A stretch of 64,000 nucleotides of DNA from Cinclus cinclus (lineage: Eukaryota; Chordata; Aves; Passeriformes; Cinclidae), in the NCBI RefSeq assembly GCF_963662255.1, contig NC_085047.1:89958259-90022258 (forward strand), in the 5' to 3' direction. Within the stretch, counting starts at the first letter, position 1. Every line of letters begins with the position of its first letter. Of the stretch, positions 1-13,400 are shown piece by piece. The notes beneath the pieces were generated by a model. It searched no databases, had not been told where the DNA came from, and saw nothing but the letters and a program-made list of their open reading frames with translations. Position numbers and translations under genes: made by a program.

Positions 1-3000
1 TTTATTTCTTAACTTTTTACATAGCTCTGAAACTAGCAGCAATTATTTTTTTTTCTCTGAGTATTTATATTGGGAGTTCTCCTAGCTAATTTGTTTGCCT
101 TCCTCAAATTTATCAGCCTCACACTTGTTTATCTTGAATGTTTCGTCTCTTTAATGGAAGTAGTTGTTTTAGAATACTATAATAACGTTAATTTTTTCAG
201 CACTCTGGAGTGCTTTGTTTCAGTTTGAATTGGAATGGTTTTTTTTAAAAAAAACCCAAAACTCATTGCTATAAAAAAATAGTTGAAATGAAAATATTTC
301 CATTAAAATTGTACTGTACTCATGTTCTTTATGTGGCTTCTATGATTTTATGGGTTTCTTTGGGGGGGTTTTATAGCCATAAAGCAAGTGGTACTGTTAA
401 AAGCATTTTACTCTAGAGGGAGGGTGACTAAATTAAAATGCATTAAAATTAGTATGAAAAATTTTACAAGTAATTGCTTTATTATTTTGGGTATTTTTTG
501 TTGTGTTTTTGTTGGTTTTGTTTTGTTGTTTTTTGGTTGATTTCTTTTTTTAATTCAGAGGGTAATGGTCAGCAATACTTTAAAAAATTGAGTTACTGGG
601 TAATTTATATTTCCCATGAAAGATTTTATTTAATTCTTTTTTTTTCCTATAAATACATTTTCAAATATTCATTTTAAGTTTAAAATCCATGCTTTGACAG
701 CCTGTGTGAGAGTTGTGGGTGTCCATGTGTCCTTTTCAGCTCTAGTATCAGTTTCTGTGTTTTGGTTAGGTGATAGAGCATATTTTAGTTTTTTAATTGA
801 GAAAAAAGCTCCTTGTATTTGTAAATAGACTGAGAGAGAGTACCTGATGGTATTAGATGTACTATTAATTTGAGATCTCTCTTTGATGACTCTTTTCTTG
901 CTCAAGTTATTTCTTGCCAATTTACAGCTTTGTAGTAATATATAATAGCTGATCAAAAACTTATTTCAAACATAAAGGGTTGAATACATTATCGAAAAAT
1001 TAGTTCCGGCTTGTTATGATAAAAAAATCTATTAAGATATGTAAATACAGCAGTAGATGAAATTGTACAAATAGTTGGCTTTCTAATTGCCATGGGGAGA
1101 ACTAACAGCTTCACTCAGTAACATCCATTTTTATATATTTTCAGCTGCATATTTAGACTTGAAACTGGCTTCTCCAACATCAATACACGACATTTGAAGG
1201 ACACCATTTAATAGAACTCTAGTCCTTTAAAGAGGAAGTAGTTTTCAAAACTCAGTTGTATTGAGACACTTTTGTTGGTTTTGCAGTGTATTCTATAGTT
1301 TAAAGGTCCTTCCTTAATTTTCTTGATATTTGAATAAGAAGCTATTGGAGGATTCTTGTGGAGTTTCATCTGTCGTATTTAGTAGTATTTGGTCTTTTTC
1401 ACTGAATTCTGAATTGAGGAATTCTGTTTTGGAAATTTGGTATTGCACTTAGAGTTTCTCAAAGCAATAGTTTTCTTATACTGCAGCATTTTTCTGAAAG
1501 GGTTTTGAGGGCTTTTTCTCCTGTGATTTTGATTTGATACATAGGTAAGCTGCAAAAAATATCTTTGCTCATCATTTGTGTGTTAAAATTATGTATTAAA
1601 ATCAGAAGGTTTTAGAAAAGATGGATTGGGAGAATTCAGATGACATTGATGACTTGCCAACAATTTCTCAGAAATTCTCAATTGCTACTGAATGTTTTTT
1701 GTAAATGGAAGAGGGAAAAATAAAAAAGACTAATATCAAATCAAAAGACAGTAATAGCAAATCAGCTTTAGAAAAAGTCTGGTATCAAATCAAATTAAAA
1801 TTCCTTCAGAGAAGAGATGGAACTGTATTTAGTCTTAAGTTGCATACAAGATTTTACAAATTTATTGAGCGGTCTTGGAAAGGGGATGCTAGAGACTTTA
1901 ACTGCAAATACCTTTAATGTTTGGCTCATGTTATTCTTAAGCAGAACTTAATAACCATGAGTATGGATAAGCCCGTGGAGATGTTCTTTCTTCTCTGGGG
2001 ATGATCAGATGCAGTTAAAATACAAAATGTGGTCACTCATCAGTTTCAGACAGGATACCAGCTTGTAGAAACGTGGAAAGACTTGCCAAATAAAACTTTC
2101 TAAAATTAGGAAGTTGTCTGTTTTGTAAATTATCTTTTCCTAGTAAGGGTAGTATGGAATATTAAACTATAATTAGCAAATGGAATACAGACTTATACTA
2201 GTGGCAAAAAAATCACTTTCTATGCAAGTGTTATGTATGTGTTTGATAAGGTATGCTCTGAGATCTTGTAAATATAATTAAACTTGTTTATCCAATGAAC
2301 CAATTTTCAGAAAGGTTGTAGCTGTGCAGCCTTGTTTCAGTGCCATCACTGAAGGCAGAGGGAAAAAAAAATCCTTTTGTTTTTAGCAGGAGAAGTCTGG
2401 GCAGTTGGGGCATCTGTGCTGACAGGCAGCCAGGCTTTGGGCCAGGAGTGTGGCCAGCATGGCAGGAGACACATGTAGGGGTAGGAGAACTGGCAATGTC
2501 CCAGCATTGGGCCAGAGGAGATAGACCAGAGGGAAATTCCACCACTTTGAGCTTTGGGCATCGGGGTGCTCAAGGGAAGTCTAAGGAGGATGAGGAGGGA
2601 AGACTGGAAATGCTGTGGGGAGAGGGAACTGAAGGTACGAGCTCAAGGACCTTATAGGTACAGTGGAAAGGCTGTCTCAGGGGCAAGCTGGTAATGAAGG
2701 GGTGCTTGCAGAATGGAAACTTAAGTGACAGGAAGCAAATTCATAGGAAACTGATCTTCAGCCTGCTGCTCAAAAAACAAGCTATTCTTTAGAGCTGCAG
2801 CTGAGCTAGGAAAGGAAGACAGCACGTAGTGATGCAACAGGCATGTTTCTGAGTTTCCCTAGGACCAACCATGGGGCCAGAGGATTTCTTTCCCTGTGGA
2901 GAGGAGGAGGATTTGCAGTGGGTCCCTTCTCTGGAAATGTTGCTAATCAGTTGATTGTTGTTGGGTTTTTTTTGTTGGTTTTTTTTTTTTTTTTTTTTTT

Positions 3001-6000
3001 GTCTCAGTACTATATCCTAAGAATTATACCAGCTCACATCACTTGGCAATGTATTTATACGAGTGAAAATTAAGTAATTTACTGTGGGTTACTTGTAGAT
3101 TGTGAATAGTGTTACTTCCTACAAATTACAGTAACAAGGCTTTCTGCTTCTTTGCCTTCCACACTTTTTCTCTCACTTGAAAGCTAACCTCTTGCTTTAG
3201 ATTACTCTTTACAACAATTTGTGTTACAAAGGATTATGACTTCCACAGGTTACAGATGAACTGTAACCACTGAGTCAAAACAGGAAAAGCACAGTTGTAG
3301 TAGATAGGTAGATAGATTAGTAGATAGGTTTTCATTAGAACAAAGACAATAAAACATGCCAGAACTATGACTGCAATTGCAAGTATATTCAGCTTTTCTA
3401 CATGTGTCTCCAAAAGTGCTTAACTGTTTTGTTTAGCATGAAATCCTTTATATGGGTTTCATTCCATCTGGACATAAGAATAGGGATCCCCTTGTGAATA
3501 GTAGTAAGTGAACATTTCTGTTAGTAGTTTGCTCTTCTAGAGATGACTCATGTAGATTGTACTTTTCTTTTTTTAATGGAGTTGTGTTTTTTGTTATAGA
3601 TGCATATACAAAGTTTATAGTTGTCCTGACTTTATTCTTTCTTAGCTGTGATGAGCCATCCCACTAAACTGTATTTTTAGACTTTCCTAAGGAAATGAAG
3701 CTTACACTAGTCATGCTGTCACAGTCAGCTGTCATAGTCCGTCCATCTGTCCATCCTTGATAACTCAGCCAATTTTAGGCAAACTTGACAGACTGGCAGA
3801 GATAAACTAACTAGTTTTCTCCAAGTCTGTGCCTGGGAGGGTCATTGCTGGTGTCCCTCACTGGAGGAGAAGCCAGAGCAGCCCCAGCTCTTTGCTCAGT
3901 CCAGGCAGGGCTGAAAGGCAGTGGGGCACCAGGCACTGTGGGCCAGCACAACAAAGGTAGGGAGGAGGGCAGCACCAGGGGCTTTGAGGCAGTGCTTTGA
4001 GGGCATTTTGGAGGTGGCAGTGGGGAGCTAAAGATATGAGAAGGACCTGGGGATGTGGAAGCAGTCATATGGTAGGGGGACTTAGTGTGAATCCTGCAGG
4101 AGATGGGGGAGGAAGAGGAGGAATAGCTCAGCAGGAGGTATGAAGAGAAAAACAGGAACAGATTTCCTTCATTCTGCTCATGGAACAACTTGTTTCCTCT
4201 TCAGTCATAGACACAGTTGTGAATGTTGCAACCTCACATAAAAAAATGATTTTTAGATAATGTTGTGTGCACTTCGCTGTGCCTGACTGCAGATGGGTCT
4301 CTGCATAATTTGTTCCTTTGGTCAAACCAACTGGAAAGTCTTTGGTGTACATTGCTGCTATTGCAAAAGTTTAATCATTACCATGCTGCCACCTTAAAAA
4401 GTTCGGTCACATGAAGTGGCAAGCTTAAACTGAAGAACTCCAGTTGTCTTTATTGATGGAAATTAGAAACTTTACTGTTTTGTTTTTGGTTTTTTTCCAA
4501 ATTTGATGGGCATGATAAGAAGCAACATTTGAAATGTCAGATACACCTTTGGAAGGTCTGTGAAGAAAGAGGGAATTTATGAAACTCCAGATGAAAGAAA
4601 GTGCTTGAACGATAACTTTTTCCTAACTGTTTAGATACCTTTATCAGATTTCAGAGGGGTTTTCTGAGAAATTTTTGGGTTTTACCTGTTTGTCAAAAGT
4701 TTTTTTCTCTAGATACTGAAGTTTATGGCATTTTCTTGTCCCACTACATCTCCATTTCTCAGAGTTATCTCTATGCTCTTGAGTTTCAGCTGGTTAGGGC
4801 AGCTACTCACTGTCTACTGCTTTTATCATTAGTTCTTTTGCTGTAATTCCAAGAAGTGGACTGGATATCTTCATTAGTGAGCAGATAAAAGCCTAAGTTT
4901 TTTAATCTGGAAGGTTCAGTCACAGTGGAGGGCTTTATGTAGGGTGAATCTATTGAAATACAGTTGCTTGTTTTCCATTAATTTATAACAAGTAATTTCC
5001 CCCTTTTCTTAACAGAATGACCCTTAAGTTGTGTTTGTTTATATCACTGTAATTTAATGCTCGTTAGTTCTGAAACATCCTTGTCTTTTTTGGTTAAAAA
5101 TGATCTCTAAACTGATGAAAATTTCCAGTCTTGGCAGAGATCAGAGTCTGACCACCTTCTGATTAGTCCTTGCTTGTACACTCTTTTCCTGTGATTGTCT
5201 CCCCTAGTACAATAAGCTGCCTCCCTCATTTTGCCTGAAAGTGCAGCCACTGGCTCTTGGCTGAAGTGATGTAGTTAGAATGACATTAGGATGTAGCAGG
5301 CTCCAGCAGGAAACAAGGCCCTGCTGGGAAAGATCAGGAAACACTTTAGGATCATCAGAATTTTCTGCTATCTTCTGAGACCATAATACCATGTATTAAT
5401 GTATTTAACCCTTCTAGACTGTGATCCCTGCATGGTTGTGTGTGCAATGTTAGTCTGTGCTGCTCAGGTAACTGTGAAATAAGCATGAAGTTTTGCGGTG
5501 AACAAACAGCTTTGCTGAAGATGCCCATTGTATATGCAAGTACATGTATATCTAAATACATTAAAACACACTTTTTGGCAGTGGAGTGGGTGGATTGAAT
5601 AGGCCTAAACTGTTAAAAACCAATTTGCATGCATCTCCTTATTTCAGATTATTTGAAGAAACAAAAACAAAGTACCTTCATTTATATTCCTTCAATTAAG
5701 TGTTCCATAATCAGCATGTGTGCTCTTGTCTCTCAACTAAATCTTTCACCTGCCACCCAGGCTCTAGGGGTATGGAGAAAAGTACAGATGCTCCTATTTC
5801 TGTGATGGTTTTGCTTTCTGTCCCTTGTGTGACATTCTGGGTATTGCTTGGTTGTGCTGTACTGAGACGTAATATTTTGTTTTTTCACATATTTCATAAG
5901 TGAATTTGATAAGAGAGGGCTACTTGTTCACTTAATTTACCATTTCGTTTTTATGTAAGCTTAAGCAGGGGTTGCTGCAAAAGTTTGAAAAGTATACCAA

Positions 6001-6767
6001 GTGTGTTGTACAGGTTTTCTATGTTTAAACAGACATTATTATGGTTTCTCTAATTTAAAAAAAAAGGTGATGTGTTCAATGTTACTGTTGTTTCTTCTGT
6101 ACATTGTATTTAACACTATAATTAATGCCATGACAGGACATCAGAATTTACAGGTTAAAGGGAAACATATACAAATGGTCTTCATCATCATCAGGTTTCT
6201 CCTGTTACAGTATGTGATGAAATGTAGGTGAAAGAGGTGTGGGTTTTGGAAGGGGGGTTGCAGTTAGAAGGAATTGCAGCTGCGCCTGCCTGGATACTGC
6301 CAGAGCAAAAAGAGCAATACAATCTGCAGAGAAACTTTAGCTTTTATTTCTTTGCTTGTTAATTTTTGTAGGTTTCTTTCACTTTTTGTTTGAGCCAAAT
6401 TGAAGTCATCTCTAAAATTAAAAGGCATGGTCATTTGGCTGGAATTTTAAGGTGCACAACAGCAAGCTCAGAAACGTTTTAGTGATTACTAGTTCTCCTA
6501 GTGAAGAAATCACTGTGTTTAAGTGTGTTTAAACTCCGCTACTTCTGAGAAGTCATTATAACATAAATTGTTCTTTTCCTAATGGTGCCTCAGCTGGATG
6601 TTGATAATCTCTTAAAGGTGTTGCTATTTCCTGACTATGTAGTGTTTCAGAAGAGATCTCCATTTAGCAGTGTTGTTGAAGTGAGGGTATGGCATGTCAC
6701 CACATCCAGTTTTGCAGTCTGGGGACAAGCATTCCAAGTGACCACTTTACATTTCTGTCTTTAACAG
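1..6767 (+). other. NCK2: NCK2 intron (3' portion), upstream of the SH3-2/SH3-3 exon
   Basis: AT-rich non-coding sequence ending in a good splice acceptor (pyrimidine-rich tract, then TTTAACAG ending at 6767). The first NCK2 coding exon, about 76 residues with SH3-1, was looked for in all frames and not found, so it lies before the window. The intron has a T22 run at 2979-3000 and a degenerate GATA-type repeat near 3301-3330. A reading frame with one stop at 1600-1917 is listed separately. Positions 2290-2800 and 3800-4140 are more GC-rich than the rest, and open frames there have low-complexity translations. Nothing else is recognisable. Confidence 0.9.
1600..1917 (+). pseudogene. Possible decayed coding sequence (unidentified), one in-frame stop
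   Basis: A single reading frame runs from 1600 to a stop at 1915-1917, interrupted only by TAA at 1702-1704. The first part has an ATG at 1621 followed by an acidic stretch (DWENSDDIDDLPTISQKF). The second, 70 codons, is Lys-rich (KSALEKVWYQIKLKFLQRR). The composition looks protein-like, but I recognise no family, see no poly(A) tail and cannot exclude chance in AT-rich DNA. Confidence 0.2.
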
Positions 6768-7489
6768 GCTTGGGAAAAACCAAGAGAAAGACGAGTGCGA
6801 GGGACGCCTCCCCCACTCCCAGCACAGATGCAGAATACCCTTCCAACGGCAGCAGCGCCGACCGGATTTACGATCTTAACATTCCCGCCTACGTGAAATT
6901 TGCCTATGTTGCCGAGAGGGAGGACGAACTGTCCCTCGTTAAAGGGTCCCGAGTGATTGTCATGGAGAAGTGCAGCGATGGCTGGTGGAGAGGTAGCTAC
7001 AATGGACAAATCGGCTGGTTCCCTTCAAACTATGTGGTAGAGGAGGCTGAGGAGGCAACTGCAGATTCACCCAGCTTTCTGAGCCTAAGGAAAGGCGCTT
7101 CCATGAGTAACGGCCAGGGCACCAAAGTACTCCACATCGTTCAGACACTGTACCCATTCAGCTCGGTCACAGAAGAAGAGCTCAATTTTGAAAAAGGGGA
7201 AACGATGGAAGTCATTGAAAAGCCAGAAAATGACCCAGAATGGTGGAAATGTAAAAATTCCAGAGGTCAAATCGGTCTTGTCCCTAAAAACTATGTAGTA
7301 ATCATTAGTGATGGTCCTTCCATGAACACTTCCCATCCGCCTCAGATAAGCTACACGGGACCATCTTCTACCGGACGATTTGCTGGAAGAGAGTGGTATT
7401 ACGGGAACATTACCCGGCACCAAGCAGAATGTGCCCTGAACGAAAGGGGAGTGGAAGGAGATTTCCTTGTTAGAGACAGTGAATCTTCG
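6768..7489 (+). CDS. NCK2: NCK2 internal coding exon: SH3-2, SH3-3 and N-terminal part of SH2
   Basis: NCK2 is a cytoplasmic adaptor that couples tyrosine-phosphorylated receptors and scaffolds, through SH2, to proline-rich actin and Rho effectors such as WASP, PAK and PINCH, through its SH3 domains. The exon has an AG acceptor at 6766-6767 and a GTAAGT donor from 7490. Its 722 nt are 2 nt completing a split Gly codon plus 240 codons. Numbering so that the protein ends at residue 380, it covers residues 76-316. SH3-2 is about 111-170 (ALYDL-like [14 protein letters not shown] at 148-149, FPSNYV). SH3-3 is about 195-257 (TLYPF, WW at 234-235, VPKNYV). SH2 starts at W285-Y286-Y287, with the phosphotyrosine-binding Arg at 311 in FLVRDSES. 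W148, W234 and R311 match the NCK2 residues used in published domain-inactivation studies. The linker [13 protein letters not shown] distinguishes NCK2 from NCK1. There are no frameshifts. Open frame continues upstream to 6689 and downstream to 7519, but only as intron read-through. Confidence 0.98.
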
Positions 7490-10400
7490 GTAAGTGGTGC
7501 TCAGCCTGCAGGTTTGTAATCCCCCGTGCACGGGTTAGCAAGCACGGCACTTAACAGATTCGCTGTCCTTTCACCCCTAAAGAAGCGAACAGGGCAGCAG
7601 CATTACCAGCCAGTACCTTCCCTGCTTGTGAGAATTGGTCTGTCAGTGAAATGCAGTGACATTTACGCTGAAATTTAACAGCTGTGGTCTGTGTTATCCA
7701 GGGGTTTTTTAAAATCTGTGGACAGTCAAGTAAATATTTCAAGTTTCCATTTGGCTTTTCATGTGTTTCTCATGCAATCCTCAAATCTAAAGCACTGCAA
7801 GGTAAAATAATTCTAGCTGATTGAAAATTTGGTTATTCATTTGATCTTAAAGCCATTTTTCAAATAGAATCTTTGCATTGTTCAGTTCCGTTCTGCTTTT
7901 AATTGAATAATTACATAGTTTCTTTAATGAAGTCCCATTTTAGTGTTTTTTTTATCTACTTAGGTCATTTAGGTTGTAATAAGGGAAAGTTATTACTGGA
8001 TCTAGTTGTTAAAGGTTATGTGCAACAGGGAGGGCCAAGTCAGCAGCTCATGCTCCTTGTAAATTGAGCCTTGATTACATCAGAGGGATCTGAGTAATGC
8101 TGATTATGGTTCATGTAATTCTGAAAGTTCAGATTTAAAATTCAGCTGAAAGGACTTTCATGTATGCTGAGTCCAGAGACTTCGCAGTTAAAGCACTAAA
8201 ATTTAATTATCCTTTGACTGTAATTTTGAGAAGGTGACAGATTTTAATCTTATACATAGCATTGACAAAATTGACAAAGTACAATTTTGTAACAGTCCCA
8301 GATATTTTTATCTGAAGACAGTGTTGTCTGACTAGGTTTCAGGTACCTCTCCTTGATGAATTTGCTCTGCAAAAAATATGATAGCTATCAAACTGCCCTT
8401 TCTTTGAAGATCTGTGTCACTGAATTCCTATTTCTGTTAAATTGTAATCACTAAACAAAGGCAAATGCAAATAAATCACAGGAGAACAGGGAAAAAAAAT
8501 AGAGATTAAATAAAAATAAACCAGAGGAAGATAAGAAAAATAGGAATTTAGAAAACATGACTGGTTTACAGAGGCTGAGAGGAATAAAGTTTTAGTCAAC
8601 AGAAGAAAAGACTGATGTGGGACACACAGTCTTCTGAAATGTAGAAAGGCACTGAAGGATTATGGTAGTCATTAAATTACAGTAGTCCCTTTTTTTCCCC
8701 AACCTTCTTTCTCTGTCAGCATCCTGTCTGATAGGGGCATACTGGATGTTGTGGATTCTAAGTGTGTCTGTCCAGCAGGTAGAAGCTCACTTCCAGATGT
8801 AGAGGCTGCATTGTGATTTATCCTGAGACCATAGCTATCAATTTCCTTTAATATCTTGGGAAAAGGCCTCAAGGAGAGTTTGAAAATTAATAAATTACTT
8901 AAAATACAAAAATGCTTACCCATTTCTCAGTGCATGACATGTCAAAGTGACCACTATACTATGACTTGGTTTTTTTTGCTCTTAAGAGTGTGCCTCTATC
9001 TCTGGAGTAATCAAACTGCCTTGAAAGAAGACAGTAACCTTTTAATTGAATGTGACATCATAACACGAAATCCTTGTATTCAAAGCAGTTTCAAACTTTT
9101 TGCCTGCATTATTGATGGAGAAATCTTTACTTTGGAGTACAAAAAGATTTCATTCACAATGTGGTCTTCAAACTATTTCTACTATCTAACACTTAGTGGG
9201 ATAACAGAAAATTTATTCAGTTCATATCACAGGAAGTTTTTTGCACACCTGCAGGGGAAAAAAAAACCCACTCAATTGAGGAACTTGCATTTTTCCCTTC
9301 TTTTTGTACTCTTTTTCTGTTCTTGCATACCCTGTGTTTGAGACTCTTTTAGCAATGAGAAAACTATAGTTATGCATGTAAATGCCTCTCTTGTATTAGT
9401 TTTAGTTTTTATTAGGTTTGAAGAAATAATTTACTGCATCTCAAACTTCTGTCTGCCCTAATCTTTATGTATCATTCCATCATATAGTGTACTTACGTAT
9501 GTGAATTACAAAACACTGAGGATTGCTAGATTTTTCCCTGGAGTGTCACAAGAGATGTAATAAGTGAATGGACATACTTGATAGCATTGAGAAAAGGATC
9601 ATAAAAATCTATTTCAAACTTATTATGTATGGAATAAAGAAAGAGTTTAGCAATAACTCATAAATTTCTGACAGTTGCTGTATTTCATACATGTGACTAC
9701 AGAGGTTGTTCATGCTGTGGCTAAAAGTTACCAGGAATGTCTTCACAATGTGAGCAGATGGTCTTGATTAGAGAGAGCAGACTGAGCAGAGCCAAGTTGT
9801 CAGCTCTCTGATTTGCTCATCTGACCACCAGACCAGCACTTCCCATTACACTTTAACTCACCTATTAAAGCTGTGGATGCAGGGCTCACTCCTTTCTAGA
9901 AGGGCCCATAGATAAAACTGAGAGTTATGCTGCTAATCCTGTGCCTGATTTTTGACCTGTTTTATAGTTTTCTGTAGCCTTCCATCACCATAGTTACAAT
10001 AATTGGTCTGCATAAAAGTTTTCCATAGATTTCAATTTTGCTCTTATTACTGAGCTATGAACAGCTCTCCTTGGATAGATGAAGGTTTGTATTCTGTATT
10101 TGCTTGATGGAACCATCATATTTTTGCATTGTTAGTAGTTGCAAGATTTTACAGTATTTCTCTAGGTTTAACTTAACGAATTTTTGTATCACAGCTAGAT
10201 TCCTGTAGCCAAAAATATGTTCCTCATTAACACTTAAATCTACAGGGTGCTGCCATAGAGGAGAATAACCTGATATGAACTCTGTAAGGTAGCTAGGAGC
10301 CTGATTATCTTAATTAATTACGAAATACTATTATTAGAACCATAAACTTGTTTGAACCATTTAAGCCCACAGTTTATGTAACAGGCACAGTTACCTACTG

Positions 10401-13400
10401 ATAACATTTTTGCCATCTGTGTTATACCTAGGTAATGTCACCTTAGTTTTGGAGATCTAAAAGAATCGGGCATGTGCCTTGTTAAAAATACTGCTAGTTG
10501 TTCTTTCTGTTGCAGGCTGCTAGGTTAATGAAACCTGCAGTTTGTCTCATTAAAGTAACAAAACAATGAACAAAAAATGCAGATTTAACCTTTGCTGTCT
10601 CTGCAGAGCCACTTTTTGGATTGCGGGCTCTTCAGTAGTCCGATTTTTTCCTCTCTTTATGTTGTTACTAACCCAAGACAAACGGGTCTTGGGTGATACT
10701 GGTGGTGTTGGTTGGGTGATCGTCATGCTTTGAAGATCTCATATTTCGCTGTATACAGAAGCAAATTTGGGTGGGAAGGGGTTCTTTTCTTCAGATTCAC
10801 ACCAGGAAACTGGTGTGCTCACTAGTACTGTAGATAACAGGAAGCAGTAGTGTGTCACCTCCAGATTCTGAGCAGAGCCTTTGCTGCAGACACTCTTAAA
10901 CTTCAAAGAGAGGCTCTGTCAGAACTTATGGGCCCCTTGCAGTCACTGCAGGTGGGTGCGAAACTGGTGATCAGGCAAACACCAATGCTTTGTAGTCCTA
11001 TGAGATCTTCTCATGAAGCAGAGAAGGTGTTATTTTTCTCAGACTGTGAGTAAGCTATGCAAATTTTTGGATGATTTCAGGAGCAGTTATTCATTAGGAA
11101 GTAATGGCTACCTTCTACTGGTAGTGTCACAGCATTCAAGTTACAGTAACCCATCCTAAACAGGGTTGCAGGGTACAGTTTTAACATGATACTGAGGACT
11201 TTAGGCACATTAAAATGATTTAATACTGAGGATTTTAGGTGTGACTGGATTTGTCAGTTTTTTGAGATCATATTTAGCTTCCCTGTTCTTTGTCTAGCAA
11301 TAATGACAATAGAAGGAGGAGTCAGAGGTTGAGAGTTGGTATGTTTATTGAGGTGCTAATTCTGTAGCATTCAGCATCACGTGTTTTCTTGGGGTTTTAA
11401 TCCTGCAACAATCCTGGATAGAAGCAATGAAATATGGCAACTGTTTACAAAGTGAACATTGGTCATGTTCTGTGACATACAGTGATTGATAAGTCCAGCA
11501 GACATGAGGAGAAAGCTTTTCTTTGAAAACAGACAAGAAAATATCCTAGTGAGTTATTTTAAAGGGAAGAACAGAAATGTTGGAGCTATAGTTGAAGATC
11601 GATGAAACCAATTCGTATTTCTGACCTGTGTCATATTGATTTTGGAACATGAACATTACATGTGGGGGAGAGTGGTATTTGGTTATATCCAAATGAAACA
11701 GAAGGGGTAGAAAAAGGAATTAACTCTCCCAGCTGCCTCTTTCCAGCCTGACCTTAGGTCTTTGAGCTATGACTTAGCGTTTTTTGGCCGGGTGATTGAG
11801 TAAGAGGAGAAGTGAGGGAAAACCTGAGTATGGAAGTGGAGGGAGTTTGGGAGCCCCAGGACAGGCTCACTGATGGGAGCTCAAAGGGTCTGGAATAGTT
11901 TGAAGAATGAGTGCATGAAAATATCATTTTGGGAAAAAGGGAATTGACAAATGGAATTGGACTGAAAGGAAAAATCTGAAATAAGTTACAGGATGAGTAA
12001 AAGACTTTCAGAGGGTACAGTTTTTCACGACCTTGCCATTTATAAGGGATAAAATTATTTCGTTCTCAAATTGAGAGTGTGGAGAGAGAACTCTGTTTTT
12101 ACCATTTCCTTTGTTTTTCCTTATAGCTTTATCACTTGTTTTTGTGGTAGTTTTCAGTTGGGTTTTCTTTTTAAAAGACTTTTCAATTCCTCACTGAAGA
12201 AATAAAGAAACCTACCTTTCCTACCTTTTGTTTTCCAGATGCTGTAGGCCTAGCTGGCTCATGGTCATCTCTAGATATAAGCAGGTGTTAAAATAAAGGA
12301 ATTGAAAACAATTAAAAGTACCGCTACACCTGGACTGTTGGTGCATTTAGAGCTAATCTTTAATTTTCTGCTTTAGGAATTGATTTAACTTCAGGTTGGG
12401 TTTTTCAGGTTTAGGTCTTCCCAGTTATGATGGTGCAGAAATATTCATAGTTTCACTGCCACAAAGCTATGCTCTATAACTCTGTTGTAGAATCATCAAC
12501 TCTTCTATAGATTTAAGGGATTATAGCTTACTTCTGATGTGCCTTTATTTGGTGTATGAGGATTTTATTCCTGGAAAAGTTAGTGTGTAAACATCCAAAT
12601 ATAGCAATTAATTTAAGAGGGAAAAGAGAAAAATTGGCCAGCAGTTAGAACAAAATAGCTTAAACAGTAAATAAAATAAACAGACTTGGAGCAAATCCAA
12701 GGAGGACAGCAGGGAACCAATTCAAACTGCATTTAACCAGAGTACTTTGAAATGGTAGTGTTAAGAGCAATAGTTTATTTAGATTTTTTTTAAAAAGTAG
12801 TATTTTTTATGAATTTGCATTTGTTAGGGCAGGAAGGAACCGAAATAAAAACAATAATGAGTCCAATTGCTTTTGCTGTTCATTCATGAGTCATATAGTA
12901 GTTACTACTCTGAGACCAATAAAGGGTTTCAGAATTTTTGCAACAGCTGTTTGAGCTCTTCCATCTCTTTGCATTGGATGATGACTCTCAAAAGAGTTAG
13001 ATCAGCCTTTCTGCTTTGTACATTTTTTAATTAAATCAGATAATGAAAAGAATAAACTTTGTAACATATTCTGCAGAAAATATGATAATGTCTTCTACTT
13101 ACGTATCAATCTAACAAGCAGGCTCCAGGGCTGTGGAGAGTAGACAATAGTTAATGAGAAATGTTCATTCACTAAGGTTATAATTAAACTGGCAGAAAGA
13201 GTATTTAATGTATTGTGTGGATCACCTCACAAAGATAGAAGTCGGGCCAGTGCCTGGGTCATAGGACAGTAGGTCAGAGGTCCAGCATCTCTCTGCATGT
13301 CATTGGCACATCCTTTATAGCCTAGAAATAATGATTCTTAACAGATACAAGGAGCTTCGAAAACTCATAATTTTGGCATGCTAAAAACAACTGTGCTTTG

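Noticed and set aside
2979..3000. T22 run as a retrocopy tail
   Set aside because: No TTTATT follows within 30 bp and no UTR-like sequence is apparent; it is a simple homopolymer.
3811..4188. 125-codon minus-strand frame in the first intron
   Set aside because: Its translation is Ser/Pro-rich low complexity from a purine-rich stretch, with no homologue recognised.
6689..7519. Treating the whole 276-codon open frame as one protein starting at 6689
   Set aside because: The ends are intron read-through: a strong acceptor lies at 6767 and a GTAAGT donor at 7490, and only 6768-7489 matches NCK2.
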